Shown here piece by piece: positions 8,812 to 19,159 of a DNA stretch of 64,000 nt (positions within the stretch are counted from its first letter, which is position 1; the number at the start of each line of letters is the position of its first letter). The notes beneath the pieces were generated by a model. That model saw only the letters and a program-made list of their open reading frames with translations, was not told the DNA's origin and ran no database searches. The position numbers and the translations under genes are program-made. The DNA lies in contig RJMB01000021.1 in assembly GCA_003725585.1 (NCBI GenBank), positions 35,958-99,957 of the forward strand. Direction: 5' to 3'. This stretch comes from Halostreptopolyspora alba. GTDB taxonomy: Bacteria > Actinomycetota > Actinomycetes > Streptosporangiales > Streptosporangiaceae.

Positions 8812-10005
8812 ATGACGACCGAGGAGACCGTGCGCGCCGACCTGAAGACACGGGTCGACGCGCTACTCGAGGCCCACGATCCCGCGACCGTCGAGCGGCT
8901 CGATTTTCTCAGGGCCCAGTTCGACGCCGGGCTCGCGTGGGTGCACTTTCCCGAGGGGCTGGGCGGCCTGGGGCTCTCCCGCGCCCACCAGACCTACGTC
9001 AACGAACTGCTCGCCGCGGCCGGCGCCCCCGACAACGACCCGCGGCGCAACGGCATCGGGTTGGGGATGGCCGCCCCCACCATCCTGGCCTACGGCACCG
9101 AGGAGCAGAAGCGGCGTTTCCTGCGCCCCCTGTGGACCGGCGAGGAGGTGTGGTGCCAACTCTTCAGCGAGCCGGGGGCCGGCTCGGACCTGGCCGCGGT
9201 CGCCACCCGCGCCGTCCGCGACGGTGACACCTGGGTGGTCAACGGCCAGAAGGTGTGGACCTCGTCCGCGCACAAGGCACGCTGGGCCATCCTGCTCGCG
9301 CGCACCGACCCCGACGTGCCCAAGCACAGGGGGATGAGCTACTTCATCTGCGACATGACCGACCCGGGTGTCGAGGTGCGGCCGCTGCGCCAGATCACCG
9401 GCGAGGCCGAGTTCAACGAGGTGTTCCTCTCCGACGCGCGCGTCCCCGACGCCCACCGGCTCGGCGCGGAGGGCGAGGGCTGGAAGGTCGCCAACGCCAC
9501 CCTGATGAACGAGCGGGTGGCGATCGGCGGCAACGCGACACCCCGCGAGGCCAGCATGATCGGCTTCGTGGCCCACACGTGGCGCACCCGCCCCGAGCTT
9601 CGCCGCCCCGAGGCACACGACCAGCTGATGTCGCTGTGGGTGGAGGCCGAGGTCGCCCGGCTCTCCGGAACGCGGCTGCGGCAGAAGATCGCCGCGGGCC
9701 AGCCCGGGCCGGAGGGCTCGGGCATGAAGCTCACCTTCGCCCGGCTCACCCAACAGATCACCGGACTCGAGCTGCAGCTGTTGGGTGAGGAGGGGCTGCG
9801 CTACGACGACTGGACGATGACGCGACCCGACATCGTGGACTTCACCGGCCGTGACCCCGGTTACCGCTACCTGCGCGCCAAGGGCAACTCGATCGAGGGC
9901 GGAACCTCGGAGATCCTGCGCAACATCATCGCCGAGCGCGTGCTGCAGCTGCCGGCCGAGCCTCGGGCCGACAAGGACATCCCCTGGAAGGACATCCCCC
10001 GATGA
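8812..10005 (+). CDS. Acyl-CoA dehydrogenase, first subunit of a pair
   Basis: A 397-residue flavoprotein with the usual N-terminal helical, middle beta (LFSEPGAGSDLAAV) and C-terminal helical domains. It would catalyse FAD-dependent alpha,beta-dehydrogenation of an acyl-CoA. The C-terminus has the conserved SIEGGTSEILRNIIAERVL region that contacts FAD. ATG 8812 is preceded by GAGGA; the in-frame sequence further upstream is intergenic. It overlaps the second dehydrogenase by 4 nt. Such pairs in actinobacteria often form heteromeric enzymes acting on sterol or branched side-chain CoA esters. Substrate unknown. Confidence 0.85.
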   Translation: MTTEETVRADLKTRVDALLEAHDPATVERLDFLRAQFDAGLAWVHFPEGLGGLGLSRAHQTYVNELLAAAGAPDNDPRRNGIGLGMAAPTILAYGTEEQKRRFLRPLWTGEEVWCQLFSEPGAGSDLAAVATRAVRDGDTWVVNGQKVWTSSAHKARWAILLARTDPDVPKHRGMSYFICDMTDPGVEVRPLRQITGEAEFNEVFLSDARVPDAHRLGAEGEGWKVANATLMNERVAIGGNATPREASMIGFVAHTWRTRPELRRPEAHDQLMSLWVEAEVARLSGTRLRQKIAAGQPGPEGSGMKLTFARLTQQITGLELQLLGEEGLRYDDWTMTRPDIVDFTGRDPGYRYLRAKGNSIEGGTSEILRNIIAERVLQLPAEPRADKDIPWKDIPR

Positions 10006-11108
10006 ACGACGCCAACCTGCTCTACACCGATGTCGAGACGGCGCTCCAGGAAAGCGTGCGCGACCTCCTCACCGACCGGTGCGCGCCCGAGAAGGTCATC
10101 GCGACCTACGACGGGGACCGCGAGCTCCAGCCCAAGCTGTGGCGTTCGCTCGCCTTGGACCTCGGACTGGCGGGCCTCCTGGTTCCCGAGGAGCGCGGCG
10201 GGGCCGGTGCCAGCGCGCGCGAGGCCGCGGCGGTGCTGGAGGAGCTGGGCCGCTTCGCCGCCCCGGTTCCGTTCCTGACCAGTTCCGTGATCGCCACGGA
10301 GGCACTGTTGCGCGCCGGCGACGACGCCCTGCTGGCCACGGTCGCCGGTGGGGAGCGCACCGCCGCCGTGGTGGTCCCGTTCTCCACGTCCCCGGACGAG
10401 CTGCGCGCGACCGTCCGGGTGGACGGGCAGGGGGCGCTGCGTGGCCGGGTCACCAGCGTGGCCGGCGCGGTGGACGCGGATGTCCTGCTGGTGCCGGTCG
10501 AGGTCGCGGACGGCGTTGAGCTGCACGCCGTCGAGGCCGGCGCGGCACGAATCACCCCGGTCGTGTCGCTGGACATGACCCGCCAACTCGCCGACGTCGA
10601 CCTCGACGGGGCTTCGAGTACCCGGGTGGTCGAGGACGGTGGCGACCGGGCGGTCCGCGCCGCGCTGGAGCTGGGCGCGGCGCTGATGGCCTCGGAGCAG
10701 CTCGGTGTGGCCCAGTGGTGCCTGGACACGACGGTCGGCTACCTGCGCGACCGCACCCAGTTCGGCCGCTCGGTCGGTGGCTTCCAGGCCCTCAAGCATC
10801 GGCTCGCGGACCTGTACGTGATGACGGAGTCGACCCGGACAGCGGCGCGCTACGCGGCGACCACCGCGGCCGACGACGACCCCGACCGGCACGTGGCCGC
10901 CCTCATGGCCAAGTCGTACTGCTCCGACTCGGCGGTACGGGCCGCCGAGGAGTGCGTCCAGCTGCACGGCGGTATCGGGATGACCTGGGAGCACCCGGCC
11001 CACCTCTACCTCAAGCGCGCCAAGGCCGACCAGGTCGCGCTCGGGAACCCGCAGGCGACGCGGCGGCGACTGGGTGAGGTGGTCGACCTTCCGATGCCCA
11101 CCACGTAG
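10002..11108 (+). CDS. Acyl-CoA dehydrogenase, second subunit of a pair
   Basis: A 368-residue acyl-CoA dehydrogenase that overlaps the first by ATGA, so the two are probably made in equal amounts and assemble together. The C-terminal domain has the FAD-contact segment ECVQLHGGIGMTWEHPAHLYLKRA. The middle domain is divergent and lacks the clear EPGAGSD motif of its partner, as expected if only one subunit of a heteromer keeps the full active site. It belongs to the palindrome-controlled transcription unit and is followed by three hairpins. Confidence 0.82.
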   Translation: MNDANLLYTDVETALQESVRDLLTDRCAPEKVIATYDGDRELQPKLWRSLALDLGLAGLLVPEERGGAGASAREAAAVLEELGRFAAPVPFLTSSVIATEALLRAGDDALLATVAGGERTAAVVVPFSTSPDELRATVRVDGQGALRGRVTSVAGAVDADVLLVPVEVADGVELHAVEAGAARITPVVSLDMTRQLADVDLDGASSTRVVEDGGDRAVRAALELGAALMASEQLGVAQWCLDTTVGYLRDRTQFGRSVGGFQALKHRLADLYVMTESTRTAARYAATTAADDDPDRHVAALMAKSYCSDSAVRAAEECVQLHGGIGMTWEHPAHLYLKRAKADQVALGNPQATRRRLGEVVDLPMPTT

Positions 11109-11134
11109 GTCACGTGGCCTCCGGAGCGCCGCCT

Positions 11135-11157
11135 CTCGTCCCCGTGCGGGGGACGAG
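11135..11157 (+). terminator. Hairpin after the acyl-CoA dehydrogenase operon
   Basis: CTCGTCCCC (11135-11143) pairs perfectly with GGGGACGAG (11149-11157) around a 5-nt loop. It starts 27 bp after the second dehydrogenase stop. No U-tract, as is common in high-GC actinobacteria. Confidence 0.65.
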
Positions 11158-11178
11158 CCCGAGCGATCCGGTGCGACA

Positions 11179-11240
11179 GGGGCGCGGCGCCCGCGGGAGG
11201 GCGGGCACCGCGCCCCGACGTGTGGCGCCACCCCCACACG
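11179..11240. terminator. Two further hairpins in the same intergenic region
   Basis: GGGGCGCGG (11179-11187) pairs with CCGCGCCCC (11208-11216); its loop can pair again through GCCCGC/GCGGGC. CGTGTGG (11219-11225) then pairs with CCACACG (11234-11240). With 11135-11157 this makes three stems in about 105 bp, an unusually strong terminator block. The rest of 11241-11389 shows no gene. Confidence 0.5.
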
Positions 11241-11389
11241 GCGGGATCAGCGCGTGCGGCGCCTCCACCTCGGGCCGGTCACCGCGGGCGGACCACACCG
11301 CACCGGGGGGAGCCGCCCGGGGTCGGGAGAGCCCCGCACACGCAACGACGGAGCCCACCAGAAGAGCGGGGACTTCCCCACAAACCTTC

Positions 11390-11450
11390 GTTGATCTTGT
11401 CGCTGTCGATACGGGTAATCGATTTCCGTGTCGGTAGCGACAAGATCAAC
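11390..11450. repeat. 61-bp near-perfect hairpin element abutting the hxlR stop codon
   Basis: GTTGATCTTGTCGCT (11390-11404) is perfectly complementary to AGCGACAAGATCAAC (11436-11450). The 31-nt interior can also pair (CGATACGG against CCGTGTCG) with G-U wobbles when read on the plus strand, giving about 25 nearly continuous base pairs. It ends one base before the hxlR stop codon and lies between convergent genes. It could be a bidirectional terminator, a small palindromic repeat element, or a protein-binding site. Confidence 0.6.
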
Positions 11451-11870
11451 TTACTGTGCGCGTGCCCGTGCGAGGCGGGTACCGGTGGCGTACAGCTCGA
11501 CCAGCAGCGGCCGCAGGCTGTGCCCGGCGGCGGTGAGCGTGTAGGTCGTGCGGGAGGGGTAGCCACGGACCTCGGTCCTGCGCACGAGGCCCTGACTCCG
11601 GAGGTGCTGGAGCCGGTCGCTGAGAACCTTGTCGCTGAGCCCGGGAAGCCCCCGCTTGAGCCGTCCGTAGGAAAGCGGCCCACGGCTGAGATCCCGCAGG
11701 ATCAGGGTGGTCCATCGCCCGGCGATCGCCGCGAGGGCGATCTCGACCGGGCAGTCGGGAGAGGGAGCGCCCACATCACCCCGGCCGTCCGGCACGAGGT
11801 CATCGACCGGCGCGCCACTCACCGTTTGGTGAGCCACGGCGGCGTTCGCCACGGTGTCCGCATGAGCCAT
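11451..11870 (-). CDS. HxlR-type winged-helix transcriptional regulator
   Basis: A 139-residue HxlR-family regulator. CPVEIALAAIAGRWTTLILR at about residues 41-60 is the family signature, followed by the winged helix (SDKVLSDRLQHLRSQGLVRR). Many members have an N-terminal redox-active cysteine; here Cys41 is in that position. The ATG at 11870 overlaps the divergent NTF2-like gene by 9 nt; GTG codons at 11837 and 11822 are later alternatives. The dyad CTCACC-GTTT-GGTGAG (11818-11833) would then fall in its promoter. It likely autoregulates and controls the divergent gene. Confidence 0.8.
   Translation of the reverse strand: MAHADTVANAAVAHQTVSGAPVDDLVPDGRGDVGAPSPDCPVEIALAAIAGRWTTLILRDLSRGPLSYGRLKRGLPGLSDKVLSDRLQHLRSQGLVRRTEVRGYPSRTTYTLTAAGHSLRPLLVELYATGTRLARARAQ
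11818..11833. promoter_or_regulatory. Inverted repeat at the hxlR / NTF2-like divergent start region
   Basis: CTCACC-GTTT-GGTGAG is a perfect 6-4-6 dyad about 30 bp upstream of the NTF2-like start. It is inside hxlR if hxlR starts at 11870 and just upstream of it if a later GTG is used. A plausible HxlR autoregulatory operator. Confidence 0.4.
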
Positions 11871-12287
11871 GACACCGACGGTATCCGCCTGACCCCGCAC
11901 GCCGCCGAGCATCCCGCCGTCTTCGCGGCGGCGTTCAACTCCGGGGACCCCGCCGTACTCGAACAGGTCTACGAACCCAACGCCGTGTTCGTGAAGCCGG
12001 ACGGCACGCGCGTCGTCGGCGAGGACCGGCGAGCGGCCAACACCGAGTTCCAGGGACTCGGCGTTGGCATCGAGGTAAGGGTCAGGAACGTCCACGAGTA
12101 CGAAGATCTCGCCTTGCTCATCGTGGACTGGGCCATCAGGGGAACCACCGCGCAGGGATCCGCGATCGACCTTTGCGGTACCGCGACCGATGTCGCACGG
12201 CGCGGCACGGACGGTCTGTGGCGCTACATTATCGACAGCCCGCTGGGGATCGACACCGCCGGGCCGGAACACTCGCCAGCCACCTGA
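11862..12287 (+). CDS. NTF2/SnoaL-like protein
   Basis: A 141-residue protein of the cone-shaped NTF2-like superfamily (SgcJ/SnoaL-like stress-response type). The pattern FAAAFNSGDPAVLEQVYEPNAVFV at about residues 20-43 and G-tagged strands near 75-125 are typical. ATG 11862 is used because the family motif starts about 15 residues in; no good Shine-Dalgarno precedes it, so it may be leaderless. Its start codon overlaps the divergent hxlR start. The family includes cyclases, isomerases and ligand-binding proteins; no catalytic residue can be assigned. Confidence 0.7.
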   Translation: MSHDTDGIRLTPHAAEHPAVFAAAFNSGDPAVLEQVYEPNAVFVKPDGTRVVGEDRRAANTEFQGLGVGIEVRVRNVHEYEDLALLIVDWAIRGTTAQGSAIDLCGTATDVARRGTDGLWRYIIDSPLGIDTAGPEHSPAT

Positions 12288-12547
12288 GCGGGCGGCACGA
12301 CCGCGGCGGCCGCTCCGCGCAACGGCCGCCGCCTTGTGGTCATTGCCCCGGGTCGGGGCTCCCCACGGGCCCGCGGTCTCCCCCGCGTGTGGGTACCGGC
12401 GCGCCCGGCCCCGACGAGAGCGCCGGGCCTCCCGGCCCCCGGTTCCCGTGAGCGCGGGTCACAGCCCGTACCGCTGGCCTCCACGCCGGAGATTCCCCGG
12501 TCATGTCGTATCCCGCACGCGACACGCCAGCGCTGAGCGATTCACTG

Positions 12548-12580
12548 CTTTGACTAATTCCAGAAAAGGCGTCAGACTCC
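12548..12580 (+). promoter_or_regulatory. furA promoter/operator
   Basis: An AT-richer block, TTTGACTAATTCCAGAAAAG followed by GCGTCA, lies immediately upstream of furA. It closely resembles the furA operator region known from mycobacteria and streptomycetes. TTGACT (12550-12555) could be the -35 element. The other part of the gap, 12288-12547, shows no gene. Confidence 0.7.
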
Positions 12581-12585
12581 GGAGC

Positions 12586-15259
<2,674 letters not shown>

Positions 15260-15290
15260 TCCCCGTCCCCGGGCTTTCTGAGTCCGACGC

Positions 15291-15323
15291 GATCCGGCCC
15301 GGCCGTGGCGGTCGGGCCGGATC
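15291..15323. terminator. Hairpin after katG
   Basis: GATCCGGCCCG (15291-15301) pairs perfectly with CGGGCCGGATC (15313-15323). It sits between convergent katG and the response-regulator gene and probably stops both. Confidence 0.7.
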
Positions 15324-15395
15324 CCGCCTGACGCCAAGGTGGGCCGGTCGCGGTGGCCGACCCTCGCGCCCCGATTCATACCTCCGGCGGTGCTC

Positions 15396-16034
15396 TCACT
15401 CGGGTTCTCCCGAGGACAGCAATCCCAGGCGCATGGCCGTGGTGACCGCGGCGGTGCGGTCGGAGACGTCGAGCTTGGTGTAGGCGCTCATCAGGTGAGT
15501 CTTGACGGTGGTGCCGCTGATGAACAGGTTCCGCCCGATCTCGGCGTTGCTGTGTCCGTCAGCGGCAAGGCGCAGCACCTCGACCTCGCGTTCGGTGAGC
15601 CGCGGTGCCTCACGGCGCTCCCGCATCCCGGAGACGAGCTTTCCGGCGACGGCGGGGGCCAGTACCGTCTCCCCGCGCACCGCCGCGCGCACCGCCTGGG
15701 CCAGCTCCGCCCGAGGGGTGTCCTTGAGCAGGTACCCGGTCGCTCCGGCCTCCACGGCGCGCAGAATATCGGTGTCGGTGTCGTAGGTGGTCAACACCAG
15801 CACCCGGCAGTCGGTGGAGCCCCGCAGGATCCGCTCGGTCGCCTCCACCCCGTCCCCACCCGGGATCCGCAGGTCCATGAGCACCACATCGGGGGTGAGG
15901 CTCTCGGTCGCGGTGACGGCCTCCTGGCTGGAGGCGGCCTCCCCCACCACCTCCAGGTCGGTTTCGGCGGAGAGCATGACGCGGACCCCCTCCCGCACCA
16001 CGGGGTGGTCGTCCACCAGTAGGACGCGGATCAT
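15396..16034 (-). CDS. NarL/LuxR-family response regulator
   Basis: A 212-residue response regulator: N-terminal receiver domain (MIRVLLVDDHPVVREGV, with the phosphoacceptor Asp in VVLMDLRIP near residue 53) and a C-terminal LuxR-type helix-turn-helix (LTEREVEVLRLAADGHSNAEI near 150-170). Start 16034 has GGAGG upstream and places DD of the acidic pocket at the proper position. It overlaps the histidine-kinase stop by 4 nt. Last gene of a four-gene coupled unit, so it probably controls the linked ABC exporter in response to the signal sensed by the kinase. Confidence 0.9.
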   Translation of the reverse strand: MIRVLLVDDHPVVREGVRVMLSAETDLEVVGEAASSQEAVTATESLTPDVVLMDLRIPGGDGVEATERILRGSTDCRVLVLTTYDTDTDILRAVEAGATGYLLKDTPRAELAQAVRAAVRGETVLAPAVAGKLVSGMRERREAPRLTEREVEVLRLAADGHSNAEIGRNLFISGTTVKTHLMSAYTKLDVSDRTAAVTTAMRLGLLSSGEPE

Positions 16035-17260
16035 GACACGGCCTCCTTCGCCCCGGACAGGGGCAGCTCGATGTGGACACGGGTGCCCTGGCCCGGGGAG
16101 CTGTCCACCCGGCACGTCCCGCCCAACGCCTCGGCACGGTGGCGGAGGTTGCCCAGCCCGTGCCCGTTGGCGGCATCAGCGGGGGCGAATCCGCGGCCGT
16201 CGTCCTCGACGGTCAGGCGCAGTTGCTCGTCGGAGTAGTCCAGGGTCACCTCAGCGGTGGTCGCCTCGGCGTGCTTGCGGATGTTGGCCAGGGCCTCCTG
16301 GGCCGCGCGCACCAGCCCCACCTGCGTCTGCGGTGACAACGGGGGCGCCGTCCCGAACACGCGGGTGTCGGCGTCGAGATCCAGCTCCTCGCCCAGGCGC
16401 GCCACCATGCGCCGCAGTGACTGTTCCAGGGAGTCCTCGCCCAGATGCGCCGGGGTGCGGCCCGCCACCAGGGCGCGGGCCTCACCGAGGTTCTCCTGGG
16501 CGGTCTCGCGCATCATCGCTACGTGGCGCCGCGCCGCGGCGGGGTCCGTGTCCAGCTCGGACTCCACGGCCTGGGCGAGCGTGACAATGCTGGTGAACCC
16601 CTGGGCGAGGGTGTCGTGGATCTCCCGGGCCAGGTACTCGCGCTCGGCCAGGGCCCCGGCCTCCTCGGATAACCGGGCCACATCGGACTGGCTGCGCCTC
16701 AGTTCGGCGATCAGGGCGGCCCGCTCCTCGCTCTGGGTCACCACCCGGAAGATCCAGGTGCCGAACCAGTACGCGAAGCCGATGATGAGCACGTACACCG
16801 CGAGCTGCAGGGGCAGCGAGGACCAGTCCGTGATCCCCACCCCGGCCCGGACCAGGTGGGGCACCACCAGCACGGCGGCCACGGCGGCGGTGCCGGAGTT
16901 GACACCGCCGGTCATGTAGACCAGCGGAGAGATCACGAACAGGCCCACCGCGGCCGACGGGGAGATGGCCACCACGGGCATGTAGCACGCGGTGACGCCG
17001 TAGACGAACAGCACCGCCGTGCGGGAGCCGTAGAGGTTCTCCTGGGCACGCATGATCCGCCGGCCGACGGTGAGGTACAGCGCCAGCAGCGCCCCCATCA
17101 GCGGGATGGGAACCCAACGCCAGCCGGGGTCGCCATAGGTGACAGCGAGCGCGGCAGTGGCGCACACACCGGCTGTGAAGAGGAACTGCCACGGCCGGGA
17201 GTCCGCCGATTCGACGACGCCGGAGGCGTCGTCGAACCGATCCTGTGACGGGGCGGGCAT
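16031..17260 (-). CDS. Membrane sensor histidine kinase (HisKA_3 type)
   Basis: A 409-residue kinase with about five or six membrane helices in residues 25-200, a short coiled coil, the HisKA_3 phosphoacceptor His in REIHDTLAQGF near residue 245 and a C-terminal GHKL ATPase (ANIRKHAEA, DDGRGF, GHGLGNLRHRAEALGG). No periplasmic sensor domain is present, so it may sense through its membrane part, as in DesK/LiaS-like kinases. ATG at 17260 shares one base with the permease stop (TGATG). It is the cognate kinase of the next gene. Confidence 0.9.
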   Translation of the reverse strand: MPAPSQDRFDDASGVVESADSRPWQFLFTAGVCATAALAVTYGDPGWRWVPIPLMGALLALYLTVGRRIMRAQENLYGSRTAVLFVYGVTACYMPVVAISPSAAVGLFVISPLVYMTGGVNSGTAAVAAVLVVPHLVRAGVGITDWSSLPLQLAVYVLIIGFAYWFGTWIFRVVTQSEERAALIAELRRSQSDVARLSEEAGALAEREYLAREIHDTLAQGFTSIVTLAQAVESELDTDPAAARRHVAMMRETAQENLGEARALVAGRTPAHLGEDSLEQSLRRMVARLGEELDLDADTRVFGTAPPLSPQTQVGLVRAAQEALANIRKHAEATTAEVTLDYSDEQLRLTVEDDGRGFAPADAANGHGLGNLRHRAEALGGTCRVDSSPGQGTRVHIELPLSGAKEAVS

Positions 17261-18093
17261 CAGCCGTCCTTCGCGGTTTTCCAGCGGAACGTCAGCAGGC
17301 ACAACACTAGTCCGGCCACGCACCAGGCTCCGAGCGCGCCGGCGACCAGGGGCAGTTCGAATCCGCCGGAGGGTTCCATCGCCGCGGCCGATTCGGGGTA
17401 GAACGCCGCGCGCATCCCCTGGGCCATCCACTTGAGCGGGAACAGTGAGGCCACGGTGAGCGCCCCGTCCGGTAGGAGCGACACCGGCAAGAAGATCCCG
17501 GAGAGGAACTGCAGGACCAGGAACGGCACCACGACGATGCCGCTGGCGGCCTGCACGCTGCGCGCCGCGCTACTGATGGCGATACCGAGGAGGGCGCTGG
17601 ACACCGTGCCCAGTGCGAGCACCCAGGCGAACGTGAACCACCCGGCGGCGCCGAGGTCGAGGGCGGCCCCGTAGCCCAGGCGGGCGACGGCCAGCAGCAG
17701 CGCCACCTGTCCCGCCGCCAGTATCAGGACCAGGACGGTTTTTCCGACGAAGTACGCGGCGGGGGGCATGGGGGTTCCCCGCAGGCGACGCAGGGTGCCG
17801 TTGCCGCGTTCGTTGGCGATGCCGATGCCCAGGTTCTGGAAGCTGACCGACATCAGCCCCATGGCGATCAGACCGGGCAGGTAGAACTCGGTGGCGGACA
17901 TCCCGCCGGGCGTGTCCGTGACGTTCTCGAAGATCGACGAGAACAGCACCAGGATGAGTGTTGGCAGGGAGAAGGTGAACACCACCGTCTCCCACTCGCG
18001 GAAGAACTCGCGGACCTCCAGGATCCCGCGGGAGGTGCCGATGCGCAGCGCCCCGGGCAACGGGGCGGGGGGAAGTGTGGTCGGCTGGCTCAT
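17260..18093 (-). CDS. ABC-2 type transporter permease
   Basis: A 277-residue membrane protein with six hydrophobic segments and the ABC-2 pattern, including the cytosolic GNGTLRRLRGTPMP segment near residue 95 that contacts the ATPase, and a late LPLVAGALGAWCVAGLVL helix. ATG 18093 overlaps the ATPase stop by 4 nt. Together with the ATPase it forms an exporter (DrrB/linearmycin-resistance-like class) for a drug, lipid or peptide. The linked two-component system fits a cell-envelope-stress or self-defence module. Confidence 0.87.
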   Translation of the reverse strand: MSQPTTLPPAPLPGALRIGTSRGILEVREFFREWETVVFTFSLPTLILVLFSSIFENVTDTPGGMSATEFYLPGLIAMGLMSVSFQNLGIGIANERGNGTLRRLRGTPMPPAAYFVGKTVLVLILAAGQVALLLAVARLGYGAALDLGAAGWFTFAWVLALGTVSSALLGIAISSAARSVQAASGIVVVPFLVLQFLSGIFLPVSLLPDGALTVASLFPLKWMAQGMRAAFYPESAAAMEPSGGFELPLVAGALGAWCVAGLVLCLLTFRWKTAKDG

Positions 18094-19013
18094 GTGGTCA
18101 GTTCCTCCCGGTTCGCAGCGAGGCTCTCCTGGGTGTCGGCTCCGGGCTCCTCGACCAGCCGGAGGTAGGTCTCCTCCAGGGTCGGGCGGTGCACGCTGAG
18201 GTCGGGGATCTCCCCGGGGAAGGTGGACATCAGGTCGGCGACGACCCTGGTTGGCTCCTCGGTGCGGATCTCCCGATGGTGTCCGTCGGCTGTCCAGGAC
18301 ACTCTGGCCCGGGCTTCGGCGCGGCCGCCGAGGGTGGCGGGGGCGCCCTGGGCCACGATGCGGCCCTTGCTGATGACGGCGACGCGGTCGGCCAGGGCCT
18401 CGGCCTCGTCCAGGTAGTGGGTGGTGAGCACGATGGTGGTGCCCTCACCGGCCAGGTCGCGGATCAGTGTCCAGAACCGGCGGCGGGCTTCCGGGTCGAA
18501 CCCGGTGGTGGGCTCGTCCAGGAACAGCAGCTCGGGGCGGCCGACGATGCCCAGTGCGACGTCGAGGCGGCGGCTCTGCCCGCCGGACAGCGAACGCACC
18601 CGGGCCCGCTTCTTGTCGCTCAGGCCCACGAGCTCCAGGACCTCCTCGGGGTCCCAGCTTTCGGGGTAGTAACCGGCGAAGTGCCGTACGAGGTCGAGGG
18701 GGGTGAGCGGGGAGCCCTCCACCGGGCGTTGCCACACGATGCCGATGCGCGCCTTCCAGGCCCTTCCGGCCGTTTCAGGGTCGGTGCCCAGCACGTGGAC
18801 CTCACCGGCGTCGCGGCGGCGGAACCCTTCCAGGATCTCCACGGCGGTGGACTTGCCGGCCCCGTTCGGCCCCAGGAGGGCGAACACCTCGCCGGCGGCG
18901 ATGTCGAGGTCGATGTCGTCCACGGCGGTGGTCGCGCCGTAGCTCTTGCGTAGCCCCCGGACCGAGGCCGCGATCCCGTCCCGGGGGGAAGAGGCGGAGT
19001 GCGTGGTTTCCAT
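18090..19013 (-). CDS. ABC transporter ATP-binding protein
   Basis: A 307-residue ABC ATPase of the DrrA/CcmA class. Walker A GPNGAGKST near residues 48-56, signature LSGGQSRRLDVAL near 140, Walker B LLFLDEP near 163, H-loop TTHY near 197. A C-terminal extension of about 80 residues is typical of ABC-2 drug exporters. First gene of the ATPase-permease-kinase-regulator operon. The ATG at 19013 leaves a 145-bp upstream region with hairpins belonging to the neighbouring gene. Confidence 0.9.
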   Translation of the reverse strand: METTHSASSPRDGIAASVRGLRKSYGATTAVDDIDLDIAAGEVFALLGPNGAGKSTAVEILEGFRRRDAGEVHVLGTDPETAGRAWKARIGIVWQRPVEGSPLTPLDLVRHFAGYYPESWDPEEVLELVGLSDKKRARVRSLSGGQSRRLDVALGIVGRPELLFLDEPTTGFDPEARRRFWTLIRDLAGEGTTIVLTTHYLDEAEALADRVAVISKGRIVAQGAPATLGGRAEARARVSWTADGHHREIRTEEPTRVVADLMSTFPGEIPDLSVHRPTLEETYLRLVEEPGADTQESLAANREELTT

Positions 19014-19070
19014 ACCTTCGACCGTTCCAGGTCGAGGTGGGGACGCGCGTCGACCGACCGGGCCCGCCCG

Positions 19071-19159
19071 CCTCCTCCGTTCGGAGGAGGCCCACCTCCT
19101 GCGGGTGGCCGGCGCTCGGGGCCGTGGTCGGGAAGCGTCGCGCCCCCGACCACGGCCCC
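19071..19159 (-). terminator. Double hairpin downstream of the quinone oxidoreductase gene
   Basis: GGGGCCGTGGTCGGG (19118-19132) pairs perfectly over 15 bp with CCCGACCACGGCCCC (19145-19159); the stem touches the stop codon of the minus-strand oxidoreductase gene. A second stem, CCTCCTCC/GGAGGAGG (19071-19078, 19083-19090), follows. Together they should insulate the ABC operon promoter. Confidence 0.7.
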
